Shown piece after piece: positions 15,656 to 23,191 of a stretch of 41,299 nt of DNA. The stretch is from Oscillospiraceae bacterium. Lineage in GTDB: Bacteria; Bacillota; Clostridia; Oscillospirales; Acutalibacteraceae. Each line of letters starts with the position of its first letter. Positions within the stretch are counted from its first letter, which is position 1. Position numbers and translations under genes: made by a program. Location of the stretch: NCBI GenBank assembly GCA_902780565.1, contig CACZGD010000005.1, forward strand, positions 1-41,299, read 5' to 3'. Below the pieces are notes generated by a model, which was not told the origin of the DNA, did not search any database, and saw only the letters and a list, made by a program, of their open reading frames with translations.

Positions 15656-18614
15656 TGTCTGTCGCAAGCGTTATGATCTCAAACGGTCGGATCTCCAGTT
15701 TGTCCGTGACGGAGACGGGGCGCTCCAGCAGGTCGCAGACCGTGACCGTCCGGTCGAGCGGGAGCGTGCGGGTCTCGCCCTTGAGCTCGGTCAGGCGAAG
15801 GATCAGGCGCCTGCCGTCCTCCGAAAGCTTGGCGGCGGAAAGGGACAGGACGCCTGTCCCGGCAAGGCGCGTCAGGAACGCCGGAACCCGCAGGGGGCCG
15901 ACCGGCAGCAGCGGGGAATTGTAGCGCAGCGCCTTTTCCGGCACGTCGGACGCCAGGAACGGCCCCGTGAGCGGTTCGATCGCGTAGCAGAAGCAGTGCG
16001 CTCCGCGGTCGGCGGTGGGGTCCGGGCGCTCGGTCGCCCGCAGCAGGGAGAGCGACACGCCGTTTTCGGTCGCGCCCACGCCGTATTTGCCGTCGTTATA
16101 CACCGCGATCCCGCGCCGCTCGGCGTCGATCACGAAATACTTGTGCGAGCAGACCTCAAACCGCGCCTGCTCCCAGCTTGTGTTTTTGTGCAGCGGGCGG
16201 CGCAGGAAGCCCGCCGAGGTATCCGTCACAAGGCTCGTCGCCCGCAGCGGGGTGGGGAACCCGACCTTGAGGAGCTTGTGGTCCTCCTGCCAGTCGGCGC
16301 GGACCTCCGTTTCGATCCGGTTTTCGCTGCGGAACAGGCGGAGCACGCGGGTGATCCGGCTGCTGTTTGTCGCCTGCGCGGCGGTGAACTCGGCGAAATC
16401 GGGCGTTTGCAGCGTCAGCGCAAGCGGCCGGGTCAGTGTCAGGTCCAGCGCCTTTTCCTCGTAGTCCGGCAGAATGTCCCACGCGTCGTAAAAGCCGGGC
16501 CTGTCGTCAAACAGCCGCAGGCGGTTGAAGCCCTCGGCGGCATATTCGCAGCCGCCGCTTTGCAGGGAGTCGATCGCCCCGTCCGGCGCGAAGCGCACGG
16601 TCAGGACCGGGCTGCCGTCCTGCCCCGATACGATCCAGTTTCCGTTTTCCTCCCGCAGCCAGTCGTCCGCCTCGGCGGGGATTTCCTTCGCCGCGCCGAA
16701 GGGCTCGGCGTGGATACGGACAAAGCGCCCCCGCACGCCCCTGCGGGTCGCGGGGCCGGTCTCGTCCGGCAGGAATTCGCAGCCGTCGCGGGTAAAGCCC
16801 GTCAGGTCCGTCGGCGCGCCGTCCCCGCGCAGGATCGCGTCAAGCCCGGCTTCGATCTCCTCCAGATCGCGCACGGCGTCCTCAAAGACCGGGGTGATGT
16901 GGCTGCCGGGCAGAATATCGTGGAACTGCTGCAGCAGGAATTTTTTATACAGGCGGCGCAGCGTCCCGGCGGGGTAGTCGCCTTTGCTTTCCCCGAACAG
17001 GGAGACCAGCTCCGCGGCGCGGAATTTTTCCTCCAGGCGGCGGTTGTAATCCTTGAGCTTCGCCTTCGTCGTAAAGGTGCCGCGGTGCATTTCGAGATAG
17101 AGCTCGCCGTCCCACACGCTGAGGGGCTTGTCCGGCGTAAAGTTCTCGTGCAGGTAGGTTTTCGCGGTCACGTGCCGCGTTTTCGGCATGCCGGGCAGGC
17201 GGTCGAAGCGCCGCATGAGCTCGATCATCTCCTCGGTCGCGCCGGAGCCGCCGTCCCCGTAGCCGAACATCTGCAGGGTCTCCACGCCGGTATTTTTATC
17301 CTGATACGCCGCCCAGTTTTCGGCGACGCCGCTCGGCTCGTTCCAGGAGATGAAGTGCGTGGGCGGCACGCTGGCGTAGACCTCGGTCCCGTCCAGCCCC
17401 CGCCAGCGGAAGGAATTGTGCGGGAAGCGGTTCGTGTCGTTCCACGTGCTCATTTTGTTGGAGACGAAATAGTCCACGCCGCTCTTTTTCAGGATCTGCG
17501 GCAGGATCGCGGAATTGCCGAACACGTCCGGCAGCCAGCAGGAATCCACGGTGAAGCCGAACGCCTCCTCATAGAAGGTCTGCCCGTACAGGCACTGGCG
17601 GATCAGGGATTCCGCGTTCGGAATGTTGCAGTCCGGCTCCACGTACATCGCGCCCACTGGCTCAAAGCGTCCCGCCCTGACCTTTTCGGTCAGCTCCGCG
17701 AAGACCTCGGGGTAGTGGTCCCGCAGGGTCTCGTAAAGATAGGGCTGCGTGTGGCAGTAGGTGAATTCCGGGTATTTGTCCATCAGGCGCATCTGCAGCA
17801 GCACGGTGCGCAGGTTCTTCTGCACCGTGTGGATCCTGCGCCAGTAATAGGCGATATCCAGGTGCGAGTGCGCCACCATCGCCACGCGTCCGCTGCCTTT
17901 GTAGGTCGTGCTGCCGTAGATATGCTCTTCGACGTACCGCCGCGCGGCGGAAACGTCGGCGTCCCGCACGTCGTCGAAGTCGATGCAATTCAGCGCCGCA
18001 TCCGTTTCGCGGATCAGAAACGCCCGGAGGTCCTCGTCGAAGATCTCCGCGCCGAGCATATCGGTCAGCAGCTCCAGATCGTAACACAGCGCGCGCACGT
18101 TCTCGTCCACGCGGCACAAAAAGAGCCCATCGAATACCTGTCGGCAGCCGCGCTTGGCCATCGTGTCGGGGTTGCGCTCGTCGTCGGGCTTACTGCGGTT
18201 GAAGCCCAGCATTTCGATATGCAGCGTCCCGTCCGTCAGGTAGGGCGTCAGGTCCACCAGCTCCCGGTTCGGGTCCACGCCCCCGGCCCAGTGCCCGTTG
18301 ACCTTTACGATCACTTCGCCCGTGGTCTGATAAAAGAGATACAGCGGGCGGCTGCGGTCGACGCCGGCAAGATCCGCCTCGACCGTGAAGAAAATGCTGC
18401 CGTCCGGGGTATAATACAGGTCGCCGGGCTTCAGCTCATACGGCTCGTCCTCATAGAATTCGAAGCTGTTTTCGCCGGTCTGGCGGGCGTTTCGGATCAT
18501 GACGGGCGAAAGCGGCGTCATGTCGCGGTACCGGTAACGCTTCAGCCACCCGTAACGCAGCCGGATGTAATCCTCGGGCCGCATGGAGCGGCGAACGACT
18601 TTGATATGCGCCAT
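15651..18614 (-). CDS. Alpha-mannosidase, GH38
   Basis: The 987-residue protein has the GH38 order: an N-terminal beta domain, a catalytic barrel starting at VAHSHLDIAYYW near 245 (the family's H-x-H-x-D metal site), SCWLPDVFGNSAILPQIL near 360 (nucleophile Asp) and NKMSTWNDTNRFP. A long C-terminal beta region of about 500 residues follows. It would cleave alpha-mannosyl residues from imported N-glycan or mannan fragments and has no signal peptide. The frame is open upstream, but TAAGGAGG (18621-18628, minus), six bases before the ATG, fixes the start. That Shine-Dalgarno overlaps the stop of the small NifU-like gene, so the two share a transcript. Linkage preference is not resolved. Confidence 0.92.
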   Translation of the reverse strand: MAHIKVVRRSMRPEDYIRLRYGWLKRYRYRDMTPLSPVMIRNARQTGENSFEFYEDEPYELKPGDLYYTPDGSIFFTVEADLAGVDRSRPLYLFYQTTGEVIVKVNGHWAGGVDPNRELVDLTPYLTDGTLHIEMLGFNRSKPDDERNPDTMAKRGCRQVFDGLFLCRVDENVRALCYDLELLTDMLGAEIFDEDLRAFLIRETDAALNCIDFDDVRDADVSAARRYVEEHIYGSTTYKGSGRVAMVAHSHLDIAYYWRRIHTVQKNLRTVLLQMRLMDKYPEFTYCHTQPYLYETLRDHYPEVFAELTEKVRAGRFEPVGAMYVEPDCNIPNAESLIRQCLYGQTFYEEAFGFTVDSCWLPDVFGNSAILPQILKKSGVDYFVSNKMSTWNDTNRFPHNSFRWRGLDGTEVYASVPPTHFISWNEPSGVAENWAAYQDKNTGVETLQMFGYGDGGSGATEEMIELMRRFDRLPGMPKTRHVTAKTYLHENFTPDKPLSVWDGELYLEMHRGTFTTKAKLKDYNRRLEEKFRAAELVSLFGESKGDYPAGTLRRLYKKFLLQQFHDILPGSHITPVFEDAVRDLEEIEAGLDAILRGDGAPTDLTGFTRDGCEFLPDETGPATRRGVRGRFVRIHAEPFGAAKEIPAEADDWLREENGNWIVSGQDGSPVLTVRFAPDGAIDSLQSGGCEYAAEGFNRLRLFDDRPGFYDAWDILPDYEEKALDLTLTRPLALTLQTPDFAEFTAAQATNSSRITRVLRLFRSENRIETEVRADWQEDHKLLKVGFPTPLRATSLVTDTSAGFLRRPLHKNTSWEQARFEVCSHKYFVIDAERRGIAVYNDGKYGVGATENGVSLSLLRATERPDPTADRGAHCFCYAIEPLTGPFLASDVPEKALRYNSPLLPVGPLRVPAFLTRLAGTGVLSLSAAKLSEDGRRLILRLTELKGETRTLPLDRTVTVCDLLERPVSVTDKLEIRPFEIITLATDR

Positions 18615-18625
18615 ACTGCGCCTCC

Positions 18626-18859
18626 TTACGTATCCCAGAAATAGGGCTTCTGCCGGGTAAAAGCGATACGGACGGTTTTGCCGGTATCGCGCAGGATCTT
18701 TGCCTCGCACCAGGCTGCGCAGCGTGGCAGAACGCCGCATTTGGAGCACTCCCCGCGAAACCGCAGACTGAGGGTCTGCCCGTCAAACCCGATGAATTCA
18801 GCTTCGCCGCCGTCGCCGCGAAGCAGCGGCAGCAGCGTTTTCTCAAAATAAGCTTGCAC
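18626..18859 (-). CDS. Small NifU C-terminal-domain-like, cysteine-rich protein
   Basis: This 77-residue protein starts with GTG, supported by GGAGG (18867-18871, minus) seven bases upstream. LLPLLRGDGGEAEFIGFDG followed by LRFRGECSKC matches the NifU C-terminal scaffold pattern (DGGD-x-E, then G-x-C-x2-C), with C38 and C41 as the canonical pair. It then departs from NifU: C47 and C51 are added, the usual helix after the CxxC is altered, and the tail is basic and aromatic (TRQKPYFWDT). It is the first gene of a two-gene transcript with the alpha-mannosidase. Iron-sulphur or other metal binding is likely by family, but the link to mannosidase is unexplained. The homology call is by eye. Confidence 0.6.
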   Translation of the reverse strand: MQAYFEKTLLPLLRGDGGEAEFIGFDGQTLSLRFRGECSKCGVLPRCAAWCEAKILRDTGKTVRIAFTRQKPYFWDT

Positions 18860-18894
18860 GTTCGGTCCTCCGTTCCGGACAAGATTGTGCCCTC

Positions 18895-18923
18895 ATTATA
18901 CACGCCCGGCTCCGGAAAAGCAA
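18895..18923 (-). promoter_or_regulatory. Promoter of the NifU-like/mannosidase operon
   Basis: On the minus strand, TTGCTT (18918-18923), a 17-nt spacer and TATAAT (18895-18900) lie 36 bases from the GTG start. It is divergent from the promoter at 18953-18981. Confidence 0.75.
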
Positions 18924-18952
18924 GGGAGAGGCGGGCGAACGCGAAAAATTTC

Positions 18953-18981
18953 TTGCAATACGCGTCAAAACGTGATAGAAT
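18953..18981 (+). promoter_or_regulatory. Promoter of the unknown-protein/DUF1836 operon
   Basis: TTGCAA (18953-18958), a 17-nt spacer and TAGAAT (18976-18981) lie 28 bases upstream of the ATG at 19010. Confidence 0.75.
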
Positions 18982-19009
18982 AAAGCGATATTATTTCGGA
19001 GGAATCAAT

Positions 19010-19525
19010 ATGAGCCTGTTTTATGTCAAAAATGAGCAGATCTTTATTCCCGAGGCGATCAACCCGGAGCTCGCGAAGCTTGCCCGCGCCATCGTGAAGA
19101 CCTGCCGCCTGTCTCTCAAGCTGCAGCTCAAGACCAACGCCATCAACAACGCCATCAAAAGCGGCGACAAGGCGCAGATGCACGAGATGCTGCAGAAGGC
19201 GTTCACCCGCAACCGCTCCATGTATAATAACGATATGTCCCTGACCGGCGCGTCGCTGGAAACCGTGGACGACGGCTTTTTCGCGGACAAGGACGAGGCG
19301 TTTTATGAGAACCAGCTCCGCATTCTGCTGGATTTCGCCGCCATCAACTGCGTGATCGAATCGAAAATGTTCCCGGTCATGTCCGGCGCCTGCGAAAAGA
19401 CGCTCGGCAAGCCCATCAATCAGGTCCTGTTCTTCACGAACCAGACCGAGATCTTAGAGGAAACCGAGGACGGGGAGGAAGCGGAGGCTTCCGCCGACGA
19501 ATCAGAAGGAAAGGACGCTGAGTAA
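19010..19525 (+). CDS. Uncharacterised protein paired with a DUF1836 regulator
   Basis: I do not recognise this 171-residue protein. It begins MSLFYVKNEQ, has a largely helical central part (about 20-145) and ends in a very acidic tail (about 150-171, rich in Glu, Asp and Ala). There is no signal peptide, membrane span or metal motif; single cysteines at separate sites do not form one. GGAGGAA (18998-19004) fixes the start, although the frame is open from further upstream. One base separates its stop from the GTG of the DUF1836 gene, so the two are translated together and probably act together, perhaps as regulator and partner. Confidence 0.75.
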   Translation: MSLFYVKNEQIFIPEAINPELAKLARAIVKTCRLSLKLQLKTNAINNAIKSGDKAQMHEMLQKAFTRNRSMYNNDMSLTGASLETVDDGFFADKDEAFYENQLRILLDFAAINCVIESKMFPVMSGACEKTLGKPINQVLFFTNQTEILEETEDGEEAEASADESEGKDAE

Positions 19526-19526
19526 C

Positions 19527-20090
19527 GTGCGCTATCTGCCCGGCACCGTGATCGAGGTCGAGGACGGCAGGCTCCGCTTCGGCTTCGCGAATCTCTCTCC
19601 CTTGTTCAACGCAACCAAGGGCCTGACCCTGTCGCAGATCTGCGAGATCGCGGGCATCGAGCCCACCACCGTCCAGAACTGGATCAAGCGCGGCTGGGTC
19701 GCCCACCCCGATAACAAGCGCTACGCCGAAAACCATCTGGCGCGGATCATCATTCTCGGCATGCTGCGCGGCGCGTTCCAGCTCGAGCGCATCGCCGTGA
19801 TCCTGCGGTTCGTCAACGGCTCCGCCGACGAACGGGGGGACGATATCATCCCGGACGAGACGCTGTATACGCATCTGTGCCGGATCATCGACACGGTCGA
19901 GACCGAGCGCCTGACCACGCCCGAGGCGGTCGCCGCCGCGATCGACGCTTCCATTTCGGAGTACGCCGAGCCGTACCCCGGCGCGAAGGCAAAGCTCACC
20001 GACGCCCTCACCGTGATGACCCTCGCCTATATCGCCTCCTCCATCAAGGGGATGGCGGAACGGCTGTGCGACGAAAGGATCGGGAAATAA
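19527..20090 (+). CDS. DUF1836 family protein, MerR-like helix-turn-helix regulator
   Basis: The 187-residue protein carries LTLSQICEIAGIEPTTVQNW (about 32-51) followed by KRGWVAHPDNKRYAENHLAR, a MerR-like winged-helix pattern characteristic of DUF1836 proteins in Firmicutes. The rest is helical. DNA binding is likely by fold, but the targets are unknown. The start is GTG, one base after the stop of the preceding gene, with GGAAAGGA about 10 bases upstream. It is the last gene before a strong terminator. The AT-rich direct repeat just upstream of nusB is a candidate target, on position alone. Confidence 0.82.
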   Translation: MRYLPGTVIEVEDGRLRFGFANLSPLFNATKGLTLSQICEIAGIEPTTVQNWIKRGWVAHPDNKRYAENHLARIIILGMLRGAFQLERIAVILRFVNGSADERGDDIIPDETLYTHLCRIIDTVETERLTTPEAVAAAIDASISEYAEPYPGAKAKLTDALTVMTLAYIASSIKGMAERLCDERIGK

Positions 20091-20125
20091 CAGAAGGATC
20101 GCACTTCCGTTTTTTTTCAGAAAAG

Positions 20126-20159
20126 AAAGCAGGTTTTATGAAAAAAGCCTGCTTTTTTT
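20126..20159 (+). terminator. Rho-independent terminator after the DUF1836 gene
   Basis: AAAGCAGG (20126-20133) pairs with CCTGCTTT (20148-20155), with further T/A pairing inside the loop, and is followed by a T7 run. Confidence 0.88.
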
Positions 20160-20177
20160 GTGCTTTTTTAAGTTTTT

Positions 20178-20222
20178 CATTATACAAAAAATATACAGTA
20201 TGCATTATGCAAAAAATATACA
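20178..20222. repeat. AT-rich direct repeat upstream of the nusB promoter
   Basis: CATTATACAAAAAATATACA (20178-20197) and CATTATGCAAAAAATATACA (20203-20222) match at 19 of 20 positions with a 25-nt period. They end 7 bases before the -35 box of the nusB promoter. They could be an UP element or paired protein-binding sites. Confidence 0.85.
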
Positions 20223-20229
20223 TTCCCCC

Positions 20230-20258
20230 TTGCATATTTCCGACACGTGTGTTAAAAT
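20230..20258 (+). promoter_or_regulatory. Promoter of the nusB-recN operon
   Basis: TTGCAT (20230-20235), a 17-nt spacer and TAAAAT (20253-20258) predict a start about 25-30 bases before the ATG. It is the only clear promoter found ahead of the ten-gene run. Confidence 0.75.
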
Positions 20259-20291
20259 ACCTCTATCTATGTATATAACAGGAGAATGCAT

Positions 20292-20699
20292 ATGACAAGA
20301 TCCCAAGCGCGCGAAGCCGCGTTTATCCTTGTGTTCGAAAATTTGTTCAACCCCGACTACACGCTTGACGAAATGCGGGAATTTGCCGCCGAGAGCGAGC
20401 TGTTCGAGACGGACGATTTCACCGCCGCGCTGGTCGCCGCCGCCGTGGAGAACACCGCGCGGCTGGACGGGGAGATCACGCCCTATCTCAAGAACTGGAG
20501 GCTGGACCGTCTGCCGAAGACCGTGCTGGCGGTGCTGCGTCTGAGTCTGGCGCAGTTGGACGGCCTCTGCGGGGAGATCCCGGCCTCCGTTATCGTCAAC
20601 GAGGCGGTGGAGCTGGGTAAAAAATACGCGACTGAAAAGGACGCCGCCTTCATCAACGGCCTGCTCGGCAGCGTGGTCCGCGAGCGGGGCGTCGAATGA
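20292..20699 (+). CDS. nusB: Transcription antitermination factor NusB
   Basis: The 135-residue all-helical RNA-binding protein joins NusE and boxA RNA in rRNA antitermination. It shows the NusB signature: TRSQAREAAFILVFE at the start, then ILRLSLAQL-like ALPKTVLAVLRLSLAQL and VIVNEAVELGKKYATEKDAAFINGLL near the end. Two in-frame ATGs exist (20286 and 20292); AGGAG at 20280-20284 is seven bases from the second, which is chosen. Its stop overlaps the next start (ATGA), opening a translationally coupled operon. Confidence 0.96.
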   Translation: MTRSQAREAAFILVFENLFNPDYTLDEMREFAAESELFETDDFTAALVAAAVENTARLDGEITPYLKNWRLDRLPKTVLAVLRLSLAQLDGLCGEIPASVIVNEAVELGKKYATEKDAAFINGLLGSVVRERGVE

Positions 20700-21628
20700 T
20701 CACACTCGGCGTCGATACCTCCAACTATACCACCTCCGTCGCGCTGTACGACGACGCGACGGGCGACATGACCTCCGTCCGGCGGCTGCTGCGGGTGAAG
20801 CCCGGGGAGCTCGGGCTGCGCCAGAGCGAAGCGCTGTTTCAGCATACCGTCGCCCTGCCGGAGCTGATGGGGGAGCTCTTCCGGCGGCGGGACCTGCGCC
20901 CAGACGCCGTCGGCGTGTCGGTGAAGCCCTGCGATTTCGAGGGCTCCTATATGCCCTGCTTTTTAGCGGGCAAAAGCGCCGCCGAAAGCCTTGCCGCCGC
21001 AATGGGGATCCCGGTGTATCCTTTTTCTCATCAGGCGGGGCATATCGCCGCCGTGCTGTACGACGCGAAGCGCACGGACCTTGCGGACCGTGACTTCCTC
21101 GCGTTTCACGTGTCCGGCGGCACCACGGACGCGGTGCTGGTCCGCCCGGGGACGGACGCCCCCTTCGTCATCGAAAAGCAGGCGGGCAGTCTGGACCTCA
21201 AGGCCGGGCAGGCGATCGACCGCGTCGGGCAGCTGCTGGGGCTGCCGTTCCCCGCGGGCAAGGCGCTGGACGCGCTGAGCCTGCAAAGCGAAAAGACCTA
21301 CCGTGTGAAGCCCTTTATCCGGGACGGCAGCGTGAGCCTTTCCGGCGTGGAAAACAAATGTCGGCGGATGCTGGCGGACGGCGCTTCGCCTGCGGATATC
21401 GCGAAATACTGCCTGACCTTTATCGTCGCCGCCGTGGACGCGATGGCGCGTTCGCTCACCGAGGCTTATCCCGGGCTGCCGCTCGTTTTTTCGGGCGGCG
21501 TGAGCGCGAACACCCTGCTGCGCGAGCACATGACCGCTCGCTTCGGTGCGGTGTTTTCCCTGAACGGCTTCGGGACCGATAACGCCGCCGGCGCGGCGTA
21601 CCTTGCCGCGAAGCGGTCCGTTTTATAA
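20696..21628 (+). CDS. TsaD/Kae1-like (M22 family) paralogue
   Basis: The 310-residue protein belongs to the ASKHA-fold Kae1/TsaD family. It has LGVDTSNYTTSVAL at the N-terminus, HQAGHIAAV near 115 (position of the TsaD metal-binding HxxxH), FHVSGGTTDAVLV near 140 and VFSGGVSANTLLREHM near 265. It is more divergent than true TsaD (for example no HLEGHI segment), so it is probably the clostridial paralogue rather than the tRNA t6A enzyme. Start and stop are tightly packed: ATGA overlap with nusB and four bases before the xseA start. Function is unknown. Its fixed place beside nusB and xseA suggests a housekeeping role. Confidence 0.78.
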   Translation: MITLGVDTSNYTTSVALYDDATGDMTSVRRLLRVKPGELGLRQSEALFQHTVALPELMGELFRRRDLRPDAVGVSVKPCDFEGSYMPCFLAGKSAAESLAAAMGIPVYPFSHQAGHIAAVLYDAKRTDLADRDFLAFHVSGGTTDAVLVRPGTDAPFVIEKQAGSLDLKAGQAIDRVGQLLGLPFPAGKALDALSLQSEKTYRVKPFIRDGSVSLSGVENKCRRMLADGASPADIAKYCLTFIVAAVDAMARSLTEAYPGLPLVFSGGVSANTLLREHMTARFGAVFSLNGFGTDNAAGAAYLAAKRSVL

Positions 21629-21632
21629 ACCG

Positions 21633-22985
21633 ATGAACAATTATCCAACGCTTACCGTAACCGCCCTGAACCTGCATATCAAGAACCTGCTGGAGGCTGA
21701 TCCCGCGCTGCAAAGCGTGATCGTCAGCGGCGAGATCTCCAATTTCGGCGCGCCGAAGGGCTCCGGGCATCTGTATTTTACGCTCAAGGACGAGGCCGCC
21801 GCCGTGAAGGCGGTCATGTTCCGGTCGGACGCCGCGCGGCTGCGCTTCCGTCCCGAAAATGGGGTCAAGGTGCTTGCCGTGGGGCGCGTGTCCGTCTTCG
21901 AGCGGGACGGCGCGTATCAGTTATATATCAAAGAGCTGATCCCGGACGGCGCGGGCGCGCTGCAGCTTGCCTTCGAGCAGCTCAGGGAACGCCTTGCCAA
22001 GGAAGGGCTGTTCGACCCCGCGCACAAAAAGCCGCTGCCGAAATTCCCGCAGCGCATCGGCGTGATCACGTCCCTCACGGGCGCGGTGCGCCGCGATATC
22101 GAAAACGTCATCCGCCGCCGCTACCCCTACGTGGAGCTGCTGCTCCGGGGCGTGAGCGTGCAGGGCCCCACCGCCGCGGGGGAAATCACGGCGGCGCTGG
22201 CGGAATTCAACCGCCGGACGGACGTGGACGTGCTGATTGTCGCCCGGGGCGGCGGCAGCATGGAGGACCTGTGGTGCTTCAACGACGAAACGCTTGCCCG
22301 CGCGGTGTACGACAGCCGCATCCCTGTCATTTCCGCAGTCGGGCACGAGACGGACTTTACGATCTGCGATTTCGTGGCGGACAGACGCGCCCCCACGCCC
22401 TCCGCTGCCGCGGAGCTGGCGGTGCCGGACGCGGCGGAGCTGCGCCAGAGCCTTTACCGGCAGTCGAACGCCCTGCTCACCGCCTACCGGCGGCTGGTCG
22501 CGGACCGGCGCTATCGCTTCGGCGTGGTGTCCGCGAAGCGCGATTTCTCGGACCTGTCCGGTTATATGAACGATGAGCGGCAGCGCGTGCAGACCCTGAC
22601 CCTGCAGATCGGCAGGCTTGCCGAAAAGCGCGTCGCCGAGGCGCGTGTCCGGCTGACCGGCCTTTCGTCCGCCCTGCCCGGCGCGGCAGAAAAGGAGTTC
22701 CTTGCGCGCGGCGCCGTCCTGCAGAATACGCGGCTTCGGCTGAACGCTGCGGCTGAGGGGACGCTGATCCGGGCGAAAAACAGATGGAACGCCGACGTGA
22801 CGGCGTTAAAGCAGCTCAACCCCCTGAGCGTCCTGCTGCGCGGCTTTGCCGTGGTGGAGGACGCGGGGCATATCCGTTCAAGCGTGCGGGACCTGACCCC
22901 CGGGGGCAGGATCGACGTGGTGCTGGCGGACGGACGGGCGAGCTGTCTGGTGGAAGAGATCCAAACGAAGGAAGGAACATCATGA
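21633..22985 (+). CDS. xseA: Exodeoxyribonuclease VII large subunit
   Basis: The 450-residue catalytic subunit degrades single-stranded DNA with XseB. It has an N-terminal OB fold (VIVSGEISNFGAPKGSGHLYF near 30-50), the nuclease core with RIGVITSLTGAVRRDI, VDVLIVARGGGSMEDLW and ISAVGHETDFTICDFVADRRA, then a long helical region (about 270-400). The chosen ATG begins NNYPTLTVTALN, four bases after the upstream stop. No strong Shine-Dalgarno is visible, so translational coupling probably supplies ribosomes. A TTG at 21603 in the same frame lies inside the previous gene and is less likely. Confidence 0.95.
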   Translation: MNNYPTLTVTALNLHIKNLLEADPALQSVIVSGEISNFGAPKGSGHLYFTLKDEAAAVKAVMFRSDAARLRFRPENGVKVLAVGRVSVFERDGAYQLYIKELIPDGAGALQLAFEQLRERLAKEGLFDPAHKKPLPKFPQRIGVITSLTGAVRRDIENVIRRRYPYVELLLRGVSVQGPTAAGEITAALAEFNRRTDVDVLIVARGGGSMEDLWCFNDETLARAVYDSRIPVISAVGHETDFTICDFVADRRAPTPSAAAELAVPDAAELRQSLYRQSNALLTAYRRLVADRRYRFGVVSAKRDFSDLSGYMNDERQRVQTLTLQIGRLAEKRVAEARVRLTGLSSALPGAAEKEFLARGAVLQNTRLRLNAAAEGTLIRAKNRWNADVTALKQLNPLSVLLRGFAVVEDAGHIRSSVRDLTPGGRIDVVLADGRASCLVEEIQTKEGTS

Positions 22986-23191
22986 ACGATCTGAATGAGA
23001 TGACGTATGAGCAGGCGATCGTCCGTCTGGAGGAGATCGTGGCCGTCCTCGAAAAAGGCGGCACACCCCTGGACGACGCGGTGAAGCTGTTCGAGGAGGG
23101 CGCCGCGCTCTCCCGCTTGTGCAACGAAAAGCTGAAAAAGGCGGAGCTGAAGATCACCGAGCTGACGGGAGGGAACAAAGACAATGGCTGA
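22982..23191 (+). CDS. xseB: Exodeoxyribonuclease VII small subunit
   Basis: The 69-residue helical protein begins MNDLNEMTYEQAIVRLEEIV and continues with LDDAVKLFEEGAALSRLCNEKL, the XseB pattern. It binds and activates XseA. ATGA overlaps the xseA stop, and AAGGAA (about 22971-22976) precedes it. It overlaps the ispA start by eight bases. Confidence 0.95.
   Translation: MNDLNEMTYEQAIVRLEEIVAVLEKGGTPLDDAVKLFEEGAALSRLCNEKLKKAELKITELTGGNKDNG

Noticed and set aside
13949..15667. Upstream extension of the fucosidase frame to 999 residues
   Set aside because: The extension runs antisense through all of galT. The GH29 N-terminus, the Shine-Dalgarno and the promoter place the start at 13948.
15507..18644. 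A 1045-codon open frame on the plus strand
   Set aside because: It is antisense to the GH38 mannosidase gene, which has clear catalytic motifs, a Shine-Dalgarno and a promoter. The plus frame has none.
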